A stretch of 64,000 nt of DNA from Baia soyae (GTDB lineage: Bacteria; Bacillota; Bacilli; Thermoactinomycetales; Thermoactinomycetaceae), in contig NZ_SLXV01000011.1 in NCBI RefSeq assembly GCF_004341445.1, positions 1 to 64,000 on the forward strand, written 5' to 3'. Below, in pieces: positions 42,153 through 52,847 of this stretch. Both the position numbers and the translations under genes were made by a program. The stretch's first letter is position 1; the number at the start of each line of letters is the position of its first letter. The notes under the pieces were generated by a model, which searched no databases, was not told where the DNA came from, and saw only the letters and a program-made list of their open reading frames with translations.

Positions 42153-43241
42153 CTACTTTCTCTCTTTATGTTTGATCACTTTCGGGATTTGGATGGCAAT
42201 CATGGTTCCTTTATTAGTAGATTCGATTAATAAAATCCCCTCAACCAACGATAATCTCTGCCTCATCCCAATTAATCCATGGCTCTCTACTTTCTGGTTC
42301 TCTGGAGAAAATCCAGTTCCATTATCTGTCACACGAAGAAAGAAATGACCTTCTTCTTCTCCCGATTGCAGGTGACACATTGTCGCCCTACTATGTTTCA
42401 CAACATTGGTAATTAATTCGCGCAGGCACATCGCAAATATGTTTTCCACAAATGGAGTAAGTGTCACTCCTCCGTCCCTAGAGGTAAATTGAATCTCGGC
42501 TGCACCTAATATTTGTCTAGAGCGGTTCACTTCATCATTCCACTTCACAATATTCATATCTGAAATCAACTCCCGCACCTGCTGTAAAGCACTACGAGCT
42601 GTTGTCTGAATATCTCTTGCCTCTTGTTCCGCTCTAGAGGGGTCTTTGTGGATTAATTTTTCTGCAAGCTGACCTTTTAAGGTAATTAATGAGAGCGTAT
42701 GTCCAAGCGTATCATGCAAGTCTCTCGCAATTCGTTGTCTCTCGTCATTCTTACCCATCTCTACAATTTGCTCTTGAGCAAGTAGAAGCTGACTTTGAAT
42801 CGCATCCCGTCTCCCTTGAATCCGACCCACAAAAGGAAGTGTAAAGAGCAATATCAGATAAGGAAAAGCAAAGGAAATTACTTTACCCAACTCAACTAAA
42901 TCGTAAAAGGAGAAGAACGTTATGATAACCAAGCTAAGCAAAATGGCATACCCGATTAAAAATTTTCTTCGATTAGGCAAAAAGCCAACAGAGGCAGCCG
43001 GATAACAAAAAGTCGTTATGACTTGGAACGAAAGGAACGAACAAATAACAAATGCGAGAGCCAGTTGAGCAATGACATAAATAAGTCTTCCAGATCGAGT
43101 ATATAGAAGAAACGCAATAATCAAAGCTAAAACGAGAAAAGTGCCTAGAATAGCATGGGTAGTCTGAGTCCAAAAACTATACAAGGGGTAGAACAAGAAG
43201 ATCAGCCAAAGATAGATAAAAGGTGATTTCTTTCTATTCAT
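42153..43241 (-). CDS. Sensor histidine kinase, HisKA_3 family (YvfT/DesK-like)
   Basis: A 362-residue kinase with about five or six N-terminal helices (to about 140), a dimerisation helix with the phosphoacceptor His in ERQRIARDLHDTLGHTLSLITLKG (near 165-188) and a C-terminal ATPase domain. The N-box is LRELITNVVKHSRAT and the G-boxes are VTDNGTGFSPEN and GLIGMRQRLSLVEG. Its start overlaps the permease gene end by four bases. Membrane-bound kinases of this type sense membrane state or a transported compound directly through helices. The signal here is not known. Confidence 0.88.
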   Translation of the reverse strand: MNRKKSPFIYLWLIFLFYPLYSFWTQTTHAILGTFLVLALIIAFLLYTRSGRLIYVIAQLALAFVICSFLSFQVITTFCYPAASVGFLPNRRKFLIGYAILLSLVIITFFSFYDLVELGKVISFAFPYLILLFTLPFVGRIQGRRDAIQSQLLLAQEQIVEMGKNDERQRIARDLHDTLGHTLSLITLKGQLAEKLIHKDPSRAEQEARDIQTTARSALQQVRELISDMNIVKWNDEVNRSRQILGAAEIQFTSRDGGVTLTPFVENIFAMCLRELITNVVKHSRATMCHLQSGEEEGHFFLRVTDNGTGFSPENQKVESHGLIGMRQRLSLVEGILLIESTNKGTMIAIQIPKVIKHKERK

Positions 43242-43978
43242 GAATATACTTCTTTCTTCTTTAAAATATAGGATGCAAGTCCTGTGAATAAGAGGAAGTA
43301 TACAGCTAGAATCACCACGTTCCCCCAGTCAATCGGTTGGTTTCCAAGAATATTTCGGGGTTCACTCGCCATTAAATAAGAAGGAGTCCATTCTCCAAAC
43401 TTACGCAACCATTCCGGGAACAACTCTATCGGATAGAAGATTCCTCCTAAGAAAGAAAGCCCTAACGTAACAATCTGGTTGATGATTTGCGCGGTTTCGA
43501 TCTTGTTCATCGTTCCAAATAATGTCCCTATGGCGAGGAATGGTAAGCTTCCGATCAAGAGCCAAAAACCAGCACCAACCCATTGTCCAGCTGTTAATTC
43601 TACATTGTTAACGAAGTGTCCCACTAAAAACATCACGACAATCTGACCTAGATTAACGAGTAACTGTACACTCACTTTTGCTATAAAATAAACGATGGGC
43701 GGTAGCGGTGTGACTTTGAGTTGATGTGACCAACCTTGTGTACGCTCCTGAACCAATCTCAAGGATAGATTAAAGATAGAGGAACCCATGAGTCCATATG
43801 CGGTCATGGAAATTAAGAAATAGGCCTTCCACTCAACTCCACCCATCTTCTCCGCTCCATTTTGCGACATAATAAAGTAAAAAATAATCGGCATTAACAG
43901 AGTAAAAAAGATCGATTTTCGATTACGAAATGTCCGTAATAATTCAATCTTAGACTGCGCTAAATAGGCACCCATCAT
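43238..43978 (-). CDS. ABC-2 type permease (YvfS-like)
   Basis: A 246-residue membrane protein with six helices and the ABC-2 signature RNRKSIFFTLLMPIIFYFIMSQN near 16-38. The helices are separated by short loops, with QIINQIVTLGLSFLGGIFYPIELFPEWLRK near the fifth helix, a motif shared by antibiotic and lipid exporters. The gene overlaps the ATPase gene by one base and the kinase gene by four, so all four genes (ATPase, permease, kinase, regulator) form one operon. Substrate unknown. Confidence 0.88.
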   Translation of the reverse strand: MMGAYLAQSKIELLRTFRNRKSIFFTLLMPIIFYFIMSQNGAEKMGGVEWKAYFLISMTAYGLMGSSIFNLSLRLVQERTQGWSHQLKVTPLPPIVYFIAKVSVQLLVNLGQIVVMFLVGHFVNNVELTAGQWVGAGFWLLIGSLPFLAIGTLFGTMNKIETAQIINQIVTLGLSFLGGIFYPIELFPEWLRKFGEWTPSYLMASEPRNILGNQPIDWGNVVILAVYFLLFTGLASYILKKKEVYS

Positions 43979-44904
43979 CAGACACCCTCCTTCATCAAAT
44001 TGGAAAAGGCTTCGTCTAGATTTCCTTTATGAATATCAAAATCTCGTACCGCTATATTTTGTCTCACTAAGTGAATTAAAATGGCGTCTGTATCATCACC
44101 GTAAAGTTTTATCCTTTCTCCGTCTCTCTCTACCTCAGTCACGCCAGGAAAAGTCCGGAGTGTATCAAGTTCAAGGGAAGCATCTGCCGTTACAGTTACA
44201 TACTTCACTGTCAAATGACTCTTAATCTCTTCTGGTGTCCCATCCGCAACGATTTTTCCATGGTTCATCATGATAATTCGGTCAGATAAACGATCTGCCT
44301 CCTCGAGATAGTGTGTGGTGAGGATAATTGTTTTCCCAGCATCTTTTAGTGAGCGAATCATCTCCCAAAACTCAGATCGTGATGTAACGTCCATCCCCAC
44401 AGTTGGTTCATCGAGAAAGAGGACAGAAGGGTCACCTGCCATCGCTAACGCAAATCCCAAACGTCTCTTTTGCCCTCCAGAAAGGCTTGTTGCCATGACC
44501 TCGGCATCTTTCTCCAATCCTGAGAGCTTTAGCAAATACTCGTATGGTAGAGATTTATCATAATAGCTACGAAACAGTTGAATGAGTTCTGATACTTTCA
44601 CCGTATCCATTACACTCACTTCCTGTAGCATCGCTCCAATTTCTTGTTTTACTTTTCGATCTGACGGAAAGCCCCCTAAAATTTGAATCGATCCAGATGT
44701 CGGCTTTTTTAGTCCTAGCATCATAGAAATAGTCGTTGTCTTCCCTGCACCGTTTGGGCCAAGAATCGAGACGATCTCTCCTTTTCCAATCGTAAAGCTA
44801 ATATAATCAACTGCCTTTTTCGCAGAATATTGCTTAGTTACTTCGGACAATTGGATTGCCATTTCCACATTTCTCGCCTTCATCTCTAAAATTGCCTGGC
44901 TCAC
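43978..44904 (-). CDS. ABC transporter ATP-binding protein (YvfR-like)
   Basis: A 308-residue ATPase. Walker A GPNGAGKTTTISMMLG is near 52-67, the signature SLSGGQKRRLGFALAM near 142-157, Walker B SVLFLDEPTVGMD near 163-175, and the H-loop LTTHYLEEADRL follows. The C-terminal 80 residues form the usual accessory domain. The start is uncertain: GTG at 44904 gives MSQAILEMKARNVEMAIQL, while in-frame ATGs eight and fifteen codons in are also possible. The region before 44904 (44905-45062) presumably holds the operon promoter. Together with the permease it likely exports a toxic compound sensed by the kinase. Confidence 0.88.
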   Translation of the reverse strand: MSQAILEMKARNVEMAIQLSEVTKQYSAKKAVDYISFTIGKGEIVSILGPNGAGKTTTISMMLGLKKPTSGSIQILGGFPSDRKVKQEIGAMLQEVSVMDTVKVSELIQLFRSYYDKSLPYEYLLKLSGLEKDAEVMATSLSGGQKRRLGFALAMAGDPSVLFLDEPTVGMDVTSRSEFWEMIRSLKDAGKTIILTTHYLEEADRLSDRIIMMNHGKIVADGTPEEIKSHLTVKYVTVTADASLELDTLRTFPGVTEVERDGERIKLYGDDTDAILIHLVRQNIAVRDFDIHKGNLDEAFSNLMKEGV

Positions 44905-45062
44905 AATCTATCTTAAAGGTTTCCCCTATTTATCATTAGTAATGAGTATCATACATTTAATATTACATTTGTCACGTTTGATCTGAATTTGTACCGGGAA
45001 CACTCTTAAAACCGGCTCCATATAAGGCATTATCGTATAAAACAGCTACTATTATTGCAGAG

Positions 45063-45638
45063 GTGATAGACATAATTATTACTTGCGATTCTTCAATAAA
45101 TATGGGATATATATATCTTCAAAAACCACATAATTGTCTAAAGTTCCTAAGAGCAAGAGAAGACGATTTAATCTCTTACGAAGGCAATGGCGAGTACCAA
45201 ATTCCTTTCTTACAAGATGAATTCGTCTTAGACAAACTACTCACGTTACAACAGTCTTCGAAAATCTATAGCCATGCATATCGAGATGGAGAGTTCCTTC
45301 ATGAGTATCAGAACGATCTGGACTCAGAAGGATATGTAACAGGAATTGAAATCTCATTGCGAAAAGAGTGTTTCCTTACCCTTCTACAAGGAAACTCCTT
45401 TCGATGCTATTCATTTACTTGGAATGAAAATCCAATGCGTTTGTTTACCTTTGAGGAAGAGAGCATCGTCTTCAATTCACGAAACATTCTTTACCCATTA
45501 CACTGGGACTATGATTCCTTTCTTATTGTGGATATTGATCCTGTTAGTAAGATTGGTCATATTAGAGGTCTTCTTACTTCCAATGAGGAGCGTTATCCCT
45601 CTCTATATCTTCTCCAACCCCTATTTTTTCTAAAATAA
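45063..45638 (+). CDS. Hypothetical protein of unknown function
   Basis: A 191-residue cytoplasmic-looking protein. The start is unclear: GTG at 45063 has only weak Shine-Dalgarno sequence in front, and the in-frame ATG at codon 14 (MGYIYLQKPH) is an alternative. The body is rich in aromatic residues and Leu with no obvious helix pattern (LQGNSFRCYSFTWNENP, ILYPLHWDYDSFLIVDID). No family is recognised. It sits alone between two divergent operons and has its own terminator, so it is likely a real gene. Confidence 0.55.
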   Translation: MIDIIITCDSSINMGYIYLQKPHNCLKFLRAREDDLISYEGNGEYQIPFLQDEFVLDKLLTLQQSSKIYSHAYRDGEFLHEYQNDLDSEGYVTGIEISLRKECFLTLLQGNSFRCYSFTWNENPMRLFTFEEESIVFNSRNILYPLHWDYDSFLIVDIDPVSKIGHIRGLLTSNEERYPSLYLLQPLFFLK

Positions 45639-45671
45639 AGACCAGATGAACGGAATCTTCATCTGGTCTTT
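45637..45671. terminator. Bidirectional terminator between converging genes
   Basis: AAAGACCAGATGAA CGGAATC TTCATCTGGTCTTT. A perfect 14-bp stem with A and T tails on both sides, shared by the genes ending at 45638 (plus) and 45689 (minus). Confidence 0.9.
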
Positions 45672-45688
45672 CTATCCTACTCAAACCC

Positions 45689-47017
45689 TTATGTCTGTTT
45701 CCCTTTTACCATATAGGAGGTGATAAATAAGACAACCACCACACCCAGTGCCAAGAGAGACTTGGCGAGGTTATCAGGAGTAAATAAAATAATAGCTAGG
45801 ATCACTGTAAATGCAAGGAGAGTCGCTCCTGAAATATACGGGAACCCTTTTAATAAAAAGCGACCTGGTTTATGGTATCCCTTATCGGTAAGGCGGAGTT
45901 TCAGTTGCGCCGCACAAATCATAATCCACATAATCAGTACGGTTATCGCTGGAATCCCCATTAAGATCGAAAAGACACTCTTAGGCGCGAAGTATGCAAC
46001 AGCCGCTCCACCAAATAAGAAGATCGCACTAACGAGTATTCCTAAAACTGGCACCTGGCTTTTCGATAAGCGTTGGAATGCCTTTGGCGCTTCTCCATCA
46101 CCAGCTAGTGAGAACAACATTCGCGAAGTTGCATATACTCCCGAATTCGCTGCCGAGATAACAGCCACCAGCATAACGAAATTCATCACATCAGCTGCTG
46201 AGGAAAGTCCAATGTTTTGTAGTACATTTACAAATGGGCTTCCCTGACTTCCGATTTGGTTCCATGGTACTAAACCGACAATCACGAGAATGGGAAGAAT
46301 ATAAAAGAGTGACACACGTACTACTACGCCACGTAACACTTTTGGTAAGACTTTATGTGCATCCTTCGTTTCGCGAAGAGTAAGGCCTAATAACTCTGCA
46401 CCACCAAAGGAAAAGATAACAACCGTCACCGCAGTGGCAAGTCCACCTAATCCAGTCGGGAAAAATCCACCATGCTTCGTAAAGTTAGATAGTCCCACTT
46501 CTTGATTCGCAAATAGAAGATATGCGCCCAATCCGACAAATAATAAAATGGTAACGACTTTAATAATCGAAAGCCAGAATTCTATTTCTCCAAAGAGCTT
46601 CACGCTCGCTAAATTCAAAATTAAGATAAACAAAGCACAAAGAGTGCTTAATAACCAAATGGGCGTCTGAGGGAACCATACATGTAAAAATGTACCCGCT
46701 GCTACCACTTCTGCAGCTAAGACAAGCACCCAGTTGAAATAGTACAACCATCCAGTCACAAAGGAGACTTTTCCTCCAAATGCCCGGTGGATCATTCCTT
46801 TTACATCGAGATCGGGATAGGCACTTCCCATTTCAGCTAATGCCCCCATCACAACGTACAACAAAAGTCCTGCTAAGAGATATACAAATACAATCCCAGG
46901 ACCTGCTAGGTTAATCGTATCTGCACTCCCCATAAAAATACCTGCCCCGATCGTCCCGCCAATTGCCATCATTCGCAACTGACGCGCCGATAAGGAACGC
47001 GCTAAACCTTGACTCAT
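45689..47017 (-). CDS. Amino acid permease (APC superfamily)
   Basis: A 442-residue 12-helix amino acid transporter. The first helix carries the APC signature MMAIGGTIGAGIFMGSADTI, and PITVL-type motifs (IFSFGGAELLGLTLRETKD) lie in helix 6, as in the AAT family (GabP/AnsP/ProY). An in-frame ATG (MSQGLARSLSARQLRMMAIG) starts it. It is monocistronic, with its own terminator downstream and a divergent interval upstream. The substrate is probably a neutral or aromatic amino acid; the specificity cannot be read from sequence. Confidence 0.9.
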   Translation of the reverse strand: MSQGLARSLSARQLRMMAIGGTIGAGIFMGSADTINLAGPGIVFVYLLAGLLLYVVMGALAEMGSAYPDLDVKGMIHRAFGGKVSFVTGWLYYFNWVLVLAAEVVAAGTFLHVWFPQTPIWLLSTLCALFILILNLASVKLFGEIEFWLSIIKVVTILLFVGLGAYLLFANQEVGLSNFTKHGGFFPTGLGGLATAVTVVIFSFGGAELLGLTLRETKDAHKVLPKVLRGVVVRVSLFYILPILVIVGLVPWNQIGSQGSPFVNVLQNIGLSSAADVMNFVMLVAVISAANSGVYATSRMLFSLAGDGEAPKAFQRLSKSQVPVLGILVSAIFLFGGAAVAYFAPKSVFSILMGIPAITVLIMWIMICAAQLKLRLTDKGYHKPGRFLLKGFPYISGATLLAFTVILAIILFTPDNLAKSLLALGVVVVLFITSYMVKGKQT

Positions 47018-47138
47018 CTCTGCTCAACTCCTCTACGATTGCATAACAGCATACCACGATCAATCACTTTTTTCTAGAGGTAAGTATTTCTTTTTTAAAT
47101 TGATTTATGCGCATCTTAATAAATTTTACTAAAAAGAA

Positions 47139-47177
47139 AAGCACACCAAGGATCAGAATTGATTCTTGGTGTGCTTA
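47139..47177 (-). terminator. Terminator of the aldehyde dehydrogenase gene
   Basis: AAGCACACCAAG...CTTGGTGTGCTT followed by TTCTTTTT on the minus strand, about 20 bp after the dehydrogenase stop. Confidence 0.88.
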
Positions 47178-47195
47178 TTTATATCCATTTAAACT

Positions 47196-48716
47196 CTAAA
47201 AGAAGCCCATTGGGTTTTGGTCGTAGGATACTAGCATGTTTTTGGTTTGGCGATAATGTTCGAGCATCATTTTGTGGCTCTCTCGGCCAATGCCAGATTG
47301 TTTATAACCGCCAAATGCTGCATGGGCAGGATACAGGTGGTAACAGTTTATCCAGACGCGTCCTGCTTCGATCTTTCGTGCTACCTCATAGGCTTGATGC
47401 ATGTCACGAGTCCAAAGACCAGCACCGAGGCCGTAAGGTGTGTTGTTGGCGATCTCTAATAGCTCTTGTTCGTCCTCAAATTTGGTTACTGATACGACAG
47501 GACCGAAGATCTCCTCTTGGAAGATTCTCATTTTATTACTTCCTTCAAAGACCGTTGGCTCAACGTAGAAACCATCCGGATAATATTCGTTTGTATAAGG
47601 CTTACCACCCGTTAGACAAGCGGCACTTTCTGCTTTTCCGATATCTAGGTAGCTAAGAATCTTCTCGTACTGCTCACGAGATGCTTGGGCCCCCATCATC
47701 GTGCTAGGGTCAAGCGGATCTCCGAGTGTAATCTTCTTGACACGTTCTAAGGCTCGCTCCATAAACTCATCGTAGATGGATGCTTGGATTAAAGCTCGAG
47801 ATGGACAGGTACACACTTCTCCTTGATTTAGAGCAAACATAGCAAAACCTTCTAGTGCCTTATCCAGAAAAGCATCATTTGCACGTAGAACACTCTCAGT
47901 AAAGATATTAGGGGACTTACCGCCTAACTCTAACGTGACGGGTTTAATGTTTTCTGAAGCATATTGCATAATGAGGCGACCTGTACTGGTTTCACCTGTA
48001 AAAGCAATCTTTCCAACTCTAGGAGAGGTAGCAAGCGGTTGTCCAGCCTCTAAGCCAAAACCATTTACAATATTTAAGACCCCGGCAGGCAATAGATCAG
48101 AAATCAACTCAGCGAAAATAAGAACCGTTACAGGTGTCTGCTCTGCTGGCTTTAAAACAACACAGTTTCCAGCAGCCAAGGCGGGTGCAATCTTCCAAGC
48201 AGCCATCAGAAGAGGGAAGTTCCAAGGAATAATTTGCCCTACAACTCCAATAGGCTCCTTCATCTGAATCGATAAGGTCTTGGCATCTAATTCAGATATG
48301 CCTCCTTCTTCCCCACGTATAACACCCGCAAAGTATCGGAAGTGATCGACCGCGAGTGGCAAATCAGCTGCTAACGTTTCGCGGACAGGCTTTCCGTTCC
48401 CCCATGTCTCTGCTAATGCAAGTTGCTCCATATTTTCTTCCAGACGAGCGGCAATCTTTAACAAACAGTTACTACGCTCAGCAACAGAACGAGAACCCCA
48501 TGCTTCTCTAGCTTCATGCGCTTTGGTTAATGCTAACTCTATATCTTCTTTTTGGGAGCGTGCTACTTGAGTATAAACCTGACCATCCACCGGAGAAACC
48601 ACATCAAAGTACTGTCCATTAAGCGGGACAATCCACTCTCCACCAATAAAATTCTCGTACCTTGACTTAAAACGAATCAGACTTCCAGCTAGATTTGGTT
48701 TTACAAAGACACTCAT
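47196..48716 (-). CDS. NAD-dependent aldehyde dehydrogenase, ExaC/AcoD type
   Basis: A 506-residue enzyme that oxidises aldehydes, probably acetaldehyde, to acids using NAD+. The length and the opening [12 protein letters not shown] match ExaC/AcoD-type enzymes. The Rossmann region is [34 protein letters not shown], the Glu of the catalytic pair lies in [10 protein letters not shown], and the nucleophile Cys is in [12 protein letters not shown] (near 300). The C-terminal NPMGFF end fits this subfamily. It is monocistronic with its own terminator. A role in ethanol or acetoin metabolism is likely, but no alcohol dehydrogenase gene lies beside it. Confidence 0.92.
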   Translation of the reverse strand: MSVFVKPNLAGSLIRFKSRYENFIGGEWIVPLNGQYFDVVSPVDGQVYTQVARSQKEDIELALTKAHEAREAWGSRSVAERSNCLLKIAARLEENMEQLALAETWGNGKPVRETLAADLPLAVDHFRYFAGVIRGEEGGISELDAKTLSIQMKEPIGVVGQIIPWNFPLLMAAWKIAPALAAGNCVVLKPAEQTPVTVLIFAELISDLLPAGVLNIVNGFGLEAGQPLATSPRVGKIAFTGETSTGRLIMQYASENIKPVTLELGGKSPNIFTESVLRANDAFLDKALEGFAMFALNQGEVCTCPSRALIQASIYDEFMERALERVKKITLGDPLDPSTMMGAQASREQYEKILSYLDIGKAESAACLTGGKPYTNEYYPDGFYVEPTVFEGSNKMRIFQEEIFGPVVSVTKFEDEQELLEIANNTPYGLGAGLWTRDMHQAYEVARKIEAGRVWINCYHLYPAHAAFGGYKQSGIGRESHKMMLEHYRQTKNMLVSYDQNPMGFF

Positions 48717-48842
48717 GGTAGAACTCCTCCTTTAGTTACATAAAAATAATGATTGAAAATATATATTCTTTCAATTAATATATTTAACATAAATAAGGAA
48801 AATTCCTTCTATTAATCTCGAAATAAGTATGTAAGTATATAT

Positions 48843-48893
48843 AAAAAAACAGTACCTCTCCTGTTAGCTTTATCTAACCATCGAGGTACTGCT
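48843..48893 (-). terminator. Terminator of the oligopeptide permease operon
   Basis: An outer stem AGTACCTC / GAGGTACT and an inner stem GTTAG / CTAAC, followed by seven T on the minus strand, just after the oppF stop. Confidence 0.85.
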
Positions 48894-48903
48894 ATATTCA
48901 CTT

Positions 48904-49868
48904 CTAGTTATATAAATGACAAGCAACAAAATGCTTCTCTTTGATCTCTTTCCACTCCGGAATCGTACTCGCACAAATATCCATCGCCTGTGGACAACGA
49001 GTACGGAACTTACAACCGCTTGGTGGATCAATCGGGCTTGGGACATCTCCCTTAAGAATAACCCGCTCACGTTCATTCTTGAGGCTTGGATCCGCAATCG
49101 GTACTGCCGAAAGAAGTGCCTGTGTATATGGATGAAGTGGATTATCGTACATCTCATCGCTATCTGCCAACTCCACTAGATTCCCCAGATACATAACTCC
49201 TACACGGTCACTAATATATTTCACCATAGAAAGGTCATGAGCAATAAACAGATAGGTAAGTCCACGTTCTCTCTGTAGCTTTTTCATCAAGTTTACTACT
49301 TGAGCTTGTACTGATACATCCAACGCAGAGATTGGCTCATCCGCAATGATGAAATCTGGTTCTACAGCTAAAGCACGTGCAATCCCGATCCGTTGACGTT
49401 GTCCACCCGAAAACTCATGCGGAAAACGGCTTGCATGACTCTTATTCAGACCTACTGTTTCCAGAAGCTCAATCACACGGTCTTCGCGCTTCTTCCCATT
49501 TAATCCATGAATATCAATTCCCTCAGCAATGATATCCATTACTTTCATTCGTGGGTTTAATGAAGCATAAGGATCTTGGAAGATCATTTGCATGCTACGG
49601 TTTAATTGTTTCAGTTCTTTCCCTTTAAGTTGGTGTACATTCTTTCCTTTAAAGCTCACTTCTCCAGAAGTAGCATTGTATAGGCGAATCAAAGTACGTC
49701 CAACAGTTGATTTACCGCATCCAGACTCTCCCACTAAACCAAGAGTTTCTCCTGGGTAGATGTCAAAGCTGATACCGTCAACCGCTTTAAGGATCTTCTT
49801 ACCACCCACGTCAAAGTGCTTCTTTACATTTTTCACGCTAAGGATTGGCTCTTTTTTCTCTGTTGCAC

Positions 49869-49872
<4 letters not shown>
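48904..49872 (-). CDS. oppF: Oligopeptide ABC transporter ATPase OppF
   Basis: A 322-residue ATPase, the second of the pair. Walker A is [14 protein letters not shown] near 53-66, the signature [15 protein letters not shown] near 164-178, Walker [20 protein letters not shown] near 184-202. The C-terminal oligopeptide region ends in [31 protein letters not shown], typical of OppF. It overlaps oppD by four bases and is the last gene. The complex imports short peptides used as food or for cell-cell signals (sporulation, competence). Confidence 0.93.
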
Positions 49873-50888
<1,016 letters not shown>

Positions 50889-50903
50889 CCTTATCTCTAC
50901 CTC

Positions 50904-51833
50904 CTATTTTTTCATTCGTGGATCAAGTGCATCTCTTAGTCCATCACCAATCATATTAAACGCGAACATAAGAATCGATAGAACAAGAGCTGGCCAAATC
51001 AAGTTATGTGGAGAAAGTTGCATAAAGCCATTTCCTTCACTGATCAAAACACCCAAACTTGCCTCTGGTGGACGAAGTCCTAAGCCAATAAAGCTAAGAA
51101 ACGCCTCAAAGAAGATAGCAGATGGGATAGAAAACGTAACCGCAATGATGATAGGTCCTATTACATTCGGAATAAGATGCTTTAGTAAGATACGCTTATG
51201 ACTAGCTCCTAAGGTACGAGCAGCCAACACATACTCTTGAGAACGTAATTTTAACACTTGCGCCCGAACAATCCGCGACATCGGTACCCAGCCTGTCATA
51301 GCGATGGAAATCGCAATAGCCCAAATTCCAGGCTCCATCAACATAATCAATAAAATAATAATAATTAAGTTTGGAATCGAGTAGATAATCTCAATGAAAC
51401 GTTGGATAATGGCATCCACCCGTCCGCCAAAATAGCCGGATATTCCACCTATAGTAACTCCGATGATTACATCTAAGAAAACGGCTAAAAAAGCGATCAT
51501 TAGTGAGACTTTCGCTCCATACCAAACTCTTTGCCATAAATCTCTACCTGCATGGTCGGTACCAAAATAGTGACCATCCACCGCTGTATCTTGATTCTTG
51601 ATCGTTACATTTTGAGTCGACCAATCATATTCATTTATCAACGGGCCAAAAATTGCTAACAGACCAATTACCAACACTAGAAACAATCCAAGGAGTGCCC
51701 CTTTGTTCTGCTTAAATCGTAACCAAGCATCTTTCCAAACGCCTACCTGCTTACGATTTAGTTGTTCTGCTCGTTTGTCTAACTGGCCAATCGGTTCAAA
51801 AAGATCTGGTGTATAAGTTTTTTCTGTACTCAT
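50904..51833 (-). CDS. oppC: Oligopeptide ABC transporter permease OppC
   Basis: A 309-residue permease with six helices. An N-terminal cytoplasmic stretch (to about 35) and a first helix near 45-65 are followed by the periplasmic HYFGTDHAGRDLWQRVWYGAKVSL segment, the OppC signature. The binding-protein-dependent inner-membrane motif EYVLAARTLGASHKRILLKHLIPN is near 208-231. I chose the ATG at 51831-51833 because GGAGTGATCCC precedes it; an earlier in-frame start lies within the oppB end. It overlaps or abuts oppB, so the two are coupled. Confidence 0.92.
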   Translation of the reverse strand: MSTEKTYTPDLFEPIGQLDKRAEQLNRKQVGVWKDAWLRFKQNKGALLGLFLVLVIGLLAIFGPLINEYDWSTQNVTIKNQDTAVDGHYFGTDHAGRDLWQRVWYGAKVSLMIAFLAVFLDVIIGVTIGGISGYFGGRVDAIIQRFIEIIYSIPNLIIIILLIMLMEPGIWAIAISIAMTGWVPMSRIVRAQVLKLRSQEYVLAARTLGASHKRILLKHLIPNVIGPIIIAVTFSIPSAIFFEAFLSFIGLGLRPPEASLGVLISEGNGFMQLSPHNLIWPALVLSILMFAFNMIGDGLRDALDPRMKK

Positions 51834-51837
51834 GGGA

Positions 51838-52767
51838 TCACTCCTTTGCTCCAGTGATACGAATCCGTGGATCGATAATTCCATATAAAAGATCGACTAT
51901 AAAAAGGGTAACGACAATTAGAACACTATAAAAAATGGTTGTTCCCATAATAACGGTATAATCATTATTCAAAATCGATTCTACAAACATTTTCCCCATC
52001 CCAGGAATCGCAAAGATACCTTCTACTACCAATGACCCAGTAATAATATTAACAGCAAGTGGGCCCATAACCGTAATGGCAGGAATCAATGCATTACGTA
52101 AAGCATGTCTTACTAAGATTGCGAAACGGTTGATTCCCTTTGCTTTCGCAGTACGCATATAATCTTGCTCCAATACCTCTACCATCTCTGTTCGTACATA
52201 GCGAGAGATCTGAGCAATAACCGCAAAAGAGAGCGCGAAGGAAGGCATAATCGTGGCCGAATAAGTGTCATATCCAGTAGCAGGTAACCACCCTAACTTC
52301 ACTCCGACAAAGTAGGCTAAGAGCGCGGCTAAGACGAAACTAGGAATCGAGACACCCATAATGGAAGCCCCTGTAGCAAAACTATCTAACCATGTATTCC
52401 TCTTTAAAGCTGCAAGAACGCCTAATATAAGTCCAATTAAAACTCCAAATAAAAGTGCTTGTGATCCAATAAGAAGAGAAGGCCCAAAGCCCTGCATCAA
52501 CATATCAGTTACTTCCCGACCATCATAGTTAAGGGATTTCCCTAAATCACCTTGTACGAGATGACCCAGAAACTTAAAGTACTGAACATAGGCCGGTTTA
52601 TCTAGACCATATTGTTCTAAAATCTGTGCCCGAAGCTCAGGGGATAGTTTTTCTTCATTTTTGAGTGGTGTACCCGGCAAACTATGCATGAGGAAAAAAG
52701 TAGCTGTAATAATGACTAGTAACGTAACAATCATTAAAGAGAATCTCTTGAGGATATAACGTCCCAC
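51838..52767 (-). CDS. oppB: Oligopeptide ABC transporter permease OppB
   Basis: A 309-residue permease with six helices. The opening V(M)GRYILKRFSLMIVTLLVI is typical of OppB/DppB. The EAA-type loop is DYMRTAKAKGINRFAILVRHALRNALIPAIT near 205-235. I chose the GTG at 52765-52767 because AGGAAG lies seven bases upstream and the product then begins as OppB proteins do; an in-frame ATG 18 bases upstream is possible. It lies after the hairpin that separates it from oppA. Confidence 0.92.
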   Translation of the reverse strand: MGRYILKRFSLMIVTLLVIITATFFLMHSLPGTPLKNEEKLSPELRAQILEQYGLDKPAYVQYFKFLGHLVQGDLGKSLNYDGREVTDMLMQGFGPSLLIGSQALLFGVLIGLILGVLAALKRNTWLDSFATGASIMGVSIPSFVLAALLAYFVGVKLGWLPATGYDTYSATIMPSFALSFAVIAQISRYVRTEMVEVLEQDYMRTAKAKGINRFAILVRHALRNALIPAITVMGPLAVNIITGSLVVEGIFAIPGMGKMFVESILNNDYTVIMGTTIFYSVLIVVTLFIVDLLYGIIDPRIRITGAKE

Positions 52768-52803
52768 ATTTTCACTTCCTTTCATCTGATGGGGAATAAA
52801 AAG

Positions 52804-52838
52804 AGAAGGTATATATCGTAGGAAGATATATACCTTCT
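52804..52838 (-). terminator. Hairpin between oppA and oppB, probable partial terminator
   Basis: AGAAGGTATATATC GTAGGAA GATATATACCTTCT, a perfect 14-bp stem followed by CTTTTTATT on the minus strand. It would stop most transcripts after oppA and let a fraction run on to oppBCDF, giving excess binding protein. Confidence 0.75.
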
Positions 52839-52847
52839 GTCATCACC

